This document shows, in pieces, positions 57,736 to 64,000 of a stretch of DNA of 64,000 nucleotides. A program made the position numbers and the translations under genes. Positions within the stretch are counted from its first letter, which is position 1; each line of letters opens with the position of its first letter. The notes under the pieces were generated by a model, which was not told the DNA's origin, did no database searches, and saw only the letters and a list, made by a program, of their open reading frames with translations. The DNA is taken from assembly GCA_003255065.1 (NCBI GenBank), contig QAOA01006484.1, positions 57,538 to 121,537 on the forward strand, read 5' to 3'. The DNA comes from Cercis canadensis (taxonomy: Eukaryota; Streptophyta; Magnoliopsida; Fabales; Fabaceae).

Positions 57736-59107
57736 TGTTGTGAAAATTCCAACGCAAGTGTACGTTGTCGTTTGCAAGTAATAAAATGAGATTAATTTAT
57801 CGTTCCCACGAGGACTAATGTACCAACTACCGAAATAGGGTTAACCTTAACTTTATCTAATCAATCGATAAGAAGATATTTCAATGAAACAACTAAAAAT
57901 AGAATGAAAACAATGTAAACCAGAAAAATAGCAAATTAAACCAGAAAAAATTATAGATTCAGCAAGAGAGAAACACCTAGGGTTCCGACTTCACCATAAT
58001 TACTCCCAGCTTTCATTCCATATTCCATTAACTCCAATTTATCTTCCTATTTGCTAATCAAGATTCCCTAATTTATTCACTAGCCTCTCCCAAGGTCTAG
58101 TGTAAGTATTCCTTAATTACTAACCCTGTATATCCCTATACGAGTTACAATAATTACGAATTCATTTAGTTTTGTGGATCTTTTTGACTGATTACATAAG
58201 CCATGGAGGTATATTCCTATCCTCCATGTAACTCATGGCATTTACCCCAAGGAACTTGACACACAACTCTCCTTCCGGTCTCATTGTGATTAACAATTCA
58301 TCTAATTATTGGCCAGACAATCAGAAGCATTAAGAGAAGAGATAAACGCTCAAATTTAAGAGATAAATAATGGAATTAACTTCATATGAAACTACAGCTG
58401 GTCCTAATTAGGCTACATCGTACCCTAGATAAGAGAATTAGTTCATACTAGATGAAGAGAACAAGAAAGAATAAAATTGAGACATGATTCAAAGGTAAAA
58501 GAGGAAAAACTCTGGTTTGAAGGTCAAATCAGCCTTGCATCTCCTCCCTTCAATCCTTCCTTTGCCTCCTTTGTGCCTCCAAAAGTGTCTAAAAACGAGC
58601 CCTTTCTAATTCCCTAGCTTTCCTATTTATACCTCTCACTCTAAAGCCCTAAAACCCATGAGAAAATAAGCCGCGTTTGCAGAATTAAATTCGGGCGCCG
58701 CACCTCTGAAGTTTGGGCGCCGCACCTCTGACTCGCTGGAAGAACTTTGCCTCTTTTCACTTTCGGGCGCCGCACCTCTGTATTTTGAGGGGTGCGGCGC
58801 TGAGCTGCTGTCCCAACATGTGTATTTTTTCGCATACGGGGGGTGCGGCGCTACTGTTCAAGGGGTGCACCCCTGAGCTGCTGTCCTGGTTTTAAGTTTC
58901 ATGCTCCAGGGGCCGCGACTCTAGGTTTTGAGCGCCGCAACTCTTGAATTCTGTCCCAAAAACTTCTCAATTCTTCAATTCTTCATTCTAACCTATGAAA
59001 CCTACAATTTAACATAAAAGATCACATTATATGATGATTAATCTCAATAAACAATCAAATACTTAAGTAAAGGATATCTAAAAAGTGGATATAAAAGCCA
59101 CTCAACA
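57736..59107 (-). repeat. 5' LTR of the gypsy element
   Basis: 1372 bp, TGTTGTGAAAAT... to ...CCACTCAACA on the plus strand. It contains GGGCGCCGCACCTCTG three times (58693, 58715, 58765) and GGTGCGGCGC twice in inverted sense (58791, 58842), a GC-rich cluster that I did not find in the solo LTR at 49079. It cuts into the flank of the kinase fragment. Confidence 0.85.
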
Positions 59108-59112
59108 TAATT

Positions 59113-59325
59113 CAAGTGGACCAAATATTGCTAGGCCAACATTTTTGTCGAGAAGCAAAAAAGTATAGATATCCTCTGTAAGCATTCAAAGATTCTACAG
59201 CTTCTTCATATTCAGTTAGACAGGAAAGTGCAGTATCATGAGTAAGAATACATGGACGTAAAAGACAATCCAATATCCACCTTTCCCGTAAGATTTCATT
59301 CAGGATTGGTTTGCAAAGACGAAAT
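59113..59325 (-). other. Unidentified open frame next to the LTR
   Basis: Minus-strand frame with ILNEILRERWILDCLLRP, CILTHDTALSCLTEYEEAV and ESLNAYRGYLYFFASR, open for about 65 codons with no ATG. The composition looks like a real protein. It is not part of the kinase family and I cannot name it. It may be an exon cut by the LTR insertion at 59107. Confidence 0.3.
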
Positions 59326-59744
59326 CATAAGGGGATTTTAATTATCAGAGATTGAAGGACTACAAGATAATACGCGGCTAAACTGATCTTGTATGCTTCT
59401 TACCTTAGTGGTAGAATTATAAATCTGAAAGACTCATGAAGCTCTATACACTACTTAATAATTGCATGTTCATTCCTGTGAACCTACCAGGTGCTAAACA
59501 GATTCAATGATTTTGCAAGAGGCTGCCAGAAATCTGACGTGAAAATCCAACGTAAGTATGTGTTAGTTTGTACTTGATGCGTCACACTGCTTGGTCCATG
59601 CTCCTGGGCATGTGAGTGATATTATGTATTTATTGAGCTTGATTTACGTAGCCATCTTCTTATCACTTAGTTTCGAGGAAATAAGCATAACAACAAAAGC
59701 AGTAAACAATGAAAAAAATGTGCATGTCTATTTTCATGTCTTAC

Positions 59745-62537
59745 TTGTCCATCAAATCATATGCTTCATAGCTAATCTCCTCAGGTACCTTGGTCCACTG
59801 TATGTCTCTGTTAATTATGTTATCAAAGATTTGCTGCAGAAAGAATACTCATGAGTGACAGTTTTGAGCTACGCATCTATAACATCAAACAATATGGCAG
59901 AAAATTCATTAACCTTTATAGGTTCCAACTAAGCCATAAATTATAACTATACAAAGAACATCAAGAGAAAAATGCTGATGAGGGAGCAAAGCCCTGATCC
60001 AAATACTGTAGCATTGATGAATGAGCAACAGAAATGACGAATGCTCCGGAAAACCCATGAAGTAAATACTAAGGTATGCAGAAAGGAAAAGCTGTTGAAT
60101 TCATCATATTTCTAAAAAACTAATATGATCTCCTTAGTAATCTCTTTTTCATATTTTATAAGTAAATTCATTAAACCGTGCCAATAGGGGTGTGATCTTG
60201 GTGATGCCTTAAACAAACTATCAGTAAGTTGAACAGAAAATCATGATTAAAAGGTTCAGCTCAATCCCAATAACATGCACCTACCCTAGACCCAGTAAAG
60301 TAACATTCCTCAGAGTTCAGGGTCGTAGTGTCATGTCACATGGAATTTAAATATACAAAAATATAATCCAAAACTGTTGAGGCACACAATCAAGAAGATG
60401 CTTAGCATTACATGACAAACAGTGCCCACGTTCCACAATAGTTCTAAATTCATATAAGCACATCCTTGTCTTTTACACATTGAAAGAGGTATCCAGACTA
60501 GTTCACTGTTATTGGTGTCAGAAATCAGTCTTAAATGTACTGAATATATGAACAATTTAAATGAAGATGATGTGGGTTTACATGAAATTTTTATGCGGAT
60601 AGCAATTATATTAAACAGATAGCAAATAATATGTAAGCTGTAGTATCAAACTTCACAAAATTTTATGAGGCAATTGATGAAAGTTAGTAAGCATTAGTTT
60701 ACTCCAATGCAAGTAAATAAAAGAATGCAACCCAACAGGGATTTAAAAAAAGAAATATATCATGTTTGAAAAAGTAAATCCAGACGCAGATCAGGCAAGT
60801 AGCTTTGAACTAATACGTATAATATTAGCAGCATTTCTAATAAAAAAATGTAGAAAATGTTGTCAGCTATTATATGTTTGCATATTTTGAGAAAGCTGAG
60901 GCTTATTATATCACAATCACCTACCAGAGGATGTTCTGCGTTGAATGGTGGGAGACCCACAAGCAGCTCATAAAGGATAACATCCACAGACCACCAATCC
61001 GCAGTTGCACCTATGATGATAGCATAAATTAGAATGTAAATAAAAGAAAAGAAAAGAAGAGAGAGAGAGACTTGAAACTTCAAAGGAAAACAATTGAGAG
61101 GCATAAAAGCATTTTTTTTTCATATCACATGTACTATATAATTATCAGATAAAGTGTAGACCATGTCCCATGCCAAGAAGTATCTCAGGTGCCAAATAAT
61201 CTGGGCTGCCAACTACTGATTGCCTTCTACGTTCTTCCCTTTTTGAAGAGTGTCGAGTTTTTGGTTCATCATCTCCAAGGAAACCATGAGTGGAAACTGA
61301 TGGAGCTGATAAGCCCTCTGTGCTGTTGATAAAACCAACCTTAGAGAGCCCAACATCTGTCAACTGTAGCATGTTGTGAGAAGTGACAAGTAATTTATTC
61401 ATTGGCTCAATGTAAGACAATTTATGATAACAGGTAGAACTAATTAGAGATAGTATGGAGAAAATGACATAAGAATCAGTAAAAACATGTAAGAATGAAG
61501 AAAAATTGTCATATTAATTTGTTTATAGGCCATGTTATGCTTGAATAAACACAAGTACACTAGTGTATACACAGTTCAACCCAGACACAAAACAAGGTTC
61601 TGTTCATTGTATTTGCTATACGAACAACATCTATTCAACACCCAACATTGGGAAGGGGAGTGAGTATTCTATTAAACTAAAGAGAATGGAGAAATAAAAA
61701 GTTACAATTTCTTGAAGGACTGGACATATTAAAGCATATCCCAGTGCCATAAATCATGCAAGAATAGAACAGACTCTGAAACAATCTGTAGTAATAGTAC
61801 TAATTTTTGAAATATTATGTCAACAGAATTTAAGAGATGAAAATTGGAATTCCAGGCATTAAAACAAAGACTTAACTATTGCTTTAAGGTTAAGTTGAAA
61901 AAAGAAAAGAAAAAGACTCCAGCCTGTGTGTGTATAAGCATAGATGAGAAAAGAAAATGTATATATATTAAAACTGCATGATGCTGACCTTGATATGACC
62001 ATCTTGACCAATCAGCAAGTTATCTGGCTTCAAGTCTCTGTGAATCACGTTTAAAGAATGCAAATATTCCAAAGCAAGAACCTTTCAGGAAACCAAAAAA
62101 GAAAGGAAGAAGGATGGACAGAGACGGGGGCAAAGAACTCATAAGTGTTAGTAAGAACTTCTTTAACAACTTCTATCTAAATTCGACAAATGAAATGCAA
62201 ATGCTAGTACACTTACAACTTCTGCAATATATATACGGGCCATGTCTTCATCAAAGCAACCGAGATTTCTCAACAGAGAATAAAGATCTCCACCATTTAA
62301 ATACTCCATAACCAGATATAGATTTTCCCTGCATGTGAAAGAGTAGAAAAACCGGACCTGTTCATTGAGTTACATAAATATTAGAAAAGGATACCCACAT
62401 GCAGCTCGTTCCCAGATCAATTATATATCGTAGGACCTGCTCACCACAAAGGGATTTCGAACTGATATAAGGATGTCTCGCTCTGCCAAAATACTCTGAA
62501 CCGCATTTTTACGGATCATATCAGCCTTTTTCAGAAC
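59745..62537 (-). pseudogene. IRE/IREH1-type AGC protein kinase domain, truncated
   Basis: Minus-strand exons: 62537-62445 ([20 protein letters not shown]), 62357-62217 ([19 protein letters not shown]), 62081-61989 ([12 protein letters not shown]), 61363-61162 (LTDVGLSKVG ... GSPDYLAPEILLGMGHG), 61010-60925 ([18 protein letters not shown]), 59833-59745 ([13 protein letters not shown]). Phases fit throughout. They match the kinase domain of Arabidopsis IRE/IREH1, which acts in root hair and root growth. Missing are the glycine-rich loop exon, the last kinase lobe and the large N-terminal region. The family's DFG is DVG (GTT), and VGVIL reads VDVIL, so activity is doubtful. The donor CATG/GTCTAC is weak. 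The domain is cut on the left by a gypsy LTR and on the right by a LINE. Confidence 0.88.
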
Positions 62538-62559
62538 CTACCAAAGTAGGAAATATTAT

Positions 62560-62940
62560 TAAAAGTTTTGATAAATTTGTTAGTTTTCGGCATGAAGACT
62601 ATCCACAGCAGTGCTAGCCAATCAACAATGCTGGACTATAGAATACTCTTGCAAATTTGCAAATTCAATATGCTGTGACAATAAATAAAAGGAGACTAGA
62701 TAATAAATAAAGAAAAAGAAGCAATAACTCAATGACATCATCAGCAGAGAAGAAAAATTAAAAACTTAAAATATCTAAAATAATTGTCTTATTTTAAATT
62801 ATATTTATAACCATTTTATATATCTATTTAATTTGTTCCTGAAGACAGAGTTAAGAAAAAGGAAGTTCTTCTCAATTCCAAAAAGGGTCTGTCTCACGTC
62901 GAAAAAACACAGCATTGTTTAGCTTCGATTTTAGTTAGAA
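62560..62940. other. AT-rich DNA between the kinase fragment and the LINE; no gene seen
   Basis: The glycine-rich-loop exon of the kinase would be expected here but no GxGxxG-like frame was found on the minus strand. Confidence 0.45.
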
Positions 62941-62950
62941 TTTTATTCAT

Positions 62951-64000
62951 ATGGGAGGATTAAAGAGGCTAGCAATTGAAGCCAAGACCTACTACCTCTC
63001 TTTGGAAGAGAGTGGTCGATATTTTCGTTTGAGCATCACTGAGGGTGGCAAAGGATTCTTTTACACCATTATGAGGCAGAGAAGGTTCTTACTGGTTGCT
63101 GTTGATGTTTCAGGAGCTATTAGATACACATAGTGAGGATCGTTTTCTCAGGAAGTTCAGAGAAGCAGATAAGGAATTTATCATAATCAGAGCTTATTTT
63201 GGGAGGAGTTGAGCTATGTTTACTGTTTTTGTGCACCTTGCTGATGTGTGGGAGGTGACTTCAATGTTGTCAGATTTCTTAATGAGAAGCTAAAGGAAGA
63301 TAGTGTCACATCAAGTATAAGATGATTCCATTCTTTTATTACAGATTGTGGGCTCAGGGATTTACCTCTTTCAAATGCTCAATTCACATGGTCAGTTAAT
63401 AGGGCTAAACAATGTCCTCAAGGTTGGACAGATTTCTCTTTCTTAGAGATTGGGGAGGATTCTTTCCCAGATTTAGTTCAAGTTTTGTCAATACCTGTTT
63501 CTGATAATTTCCCTATTATTTTGGAATCTAGCAAGGTTAAATGGGAACCAACTCCTTTCCGATTTGAAAAGATGTGGCTTGATCACTGTTCTTATATTCC
63601 TTTGGTTAAAGAAGTGAGGGCAAAAGGGGATCTTCAAGGCTGGGATGGATTTAAATTTATGAAAAAACTGAAGGCTCTTAAGCAAAGGTTGAAAGTTTAG
63701 AATCGGGAAGCTTTCACCGACATCAGAGTTAGAAATGAGGAGGTGCTAAGGGATATTGATTCTTTGGACAGATTAGAGGAAGAACGATCAACCACTGAAC
63801 AGGTTGCTAGAAGGGTTAGTCTGAAGAATGATTTTGAAGAGAGATTTTACTTAAGGAAGAAATGAGTTGAAAGAAGAAATCCAAATTTCAATGGGCTAAG
63901 GAAGGCAATGCGAATACTAGATTGTTTCATAGGGTTGCTACAGGAAGGAAGTGAAAGAGCTTTGTTAAGGAACTAGAGCTTGAGGATGGAAGTCAGGTTA
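62951..64000 (+). mobile_element. Decayed LINE (non-LTR retrotransposon), running off the window
   Basis: Starts with a gag-like frame (LAIEAKTYYLSLEESGRYFR) that stops at 63133. Then come pieces of the endonuclease: GGDFNVVRF near 63250, DLPLSNAQFTWS near 63360, and FRFEKMWLDH near 63560. The spacer before the reverse transcriptase follows (FMKKLKALKQRLKV, and ANTRLFHRVATGRK near 63920). Stops at about 63698 and 63862 and a deletion between the first frame and the endonuclease make it inactive. The 3' part lies outside the window. Confidence 0.8.

Larger units (their letters stand above)
54603..59107 (-). mobile_element. Athila-type Ty3/gypsy element with gag-protease only
   Basis: Read on the minus strand: LTR (59107-57736), primer-binding site TGGCGCCGTTGCCGGGGAC (57729-57711), a gag-protease frame (57594-55279), then after 55028 a non-coding part with the Athila hallmark ATTGAGGACAATGTTTCCTT and AAGTTTGGGGGTGGG (about 54770-54735). 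Reverse transcriptase, RNase H and integrase are absent, and the second LTR is not found. This matches the non-autonomous layout called TR-GAG, or a deleted full element. The LTR belongs to the same family as the solo LTR at 49079. Confidence 0.8.

Overview
The window is plant nuclear DNA, most likely from a eudicot. It has AT-rich intergenic DNA, genes with many short GT-AG introns, and dense plant transposons (Ty1/copia, Ty3/gypsy of Athila type, hAT, MULE, LINE, MITEs). Ns mark assembly gaps. All exon models were built by eye from splice signals and remembered family sequences. The species cannot be named from this alone.

Layout. (1) 1099-3469, minus: a complete gene for a two-RRM, glycine-rich hnRNP-type RNA-binding protein, with its 5' UTR and promoter reaching about 4345. 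(2) 3321-12560: intergenic copy A of a large direct segmental duplication. It carries a splicing-factor (HTATSF1-like) fragment and LINE relics. (3) 13516-19154: a hAT-like composite with 8-bp target duplications. It encloses a broken MULE transposase and an intact five-exon gene for an 837-residue plant mobile domain (PMD/MAIN-like) protein. (4) 21896-43236: a homologue of the plasma-membrane Na+/H+ antiporter SOS1. Exons 1-18 (715 codons) are perfectly open. Exon 19 is split by a 7.1-kb copia element (target duplication AAGCT), which is itself interrupted by a 3.5-kb hAT transposon (target duplication GAAATAAT). The remaining SOS1 exons downstream carry frameshifts and a stop, and the C-terminus is missing. 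(5) 43742-53870: copy B of the duplication. It starts inside exon 1 of the RNA-binding protein gene and ends just after SOS1 exon 1, so both flanking genes are truncated here. Copy B has its own insertions (two hAT MITEs and a solo Athila-type LTR), each with clean empty sites in copy A. (6) 54603-59107: an Athila-type element with gag-protease and one LTR but no polymerase. (7) 59745-62537, minus: exons of an IRE/IREH1-type AGC kinase domain, cut off at both ends. (8) 62951-64000: a decayed LINE.

How it fits together. The ancestral arrangement was two divergent neighbours, the RNA-binding protein gene and SOS1, sharing an intergenic region. That region plus the first exon of each gene was duplicated about 40 kb away. 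Both copies then collected independent transposons. Only the RNA-binding protein gene and the PMD gene look fully intact. The SOS1 copy could at most give a truncated 733-residue transporter without its cytosolic regulatory domain.

Single Ns in the window are repeatedly flanked by short direct duplications. Several apparent local repeats are therefore probably unmerged contig ends.
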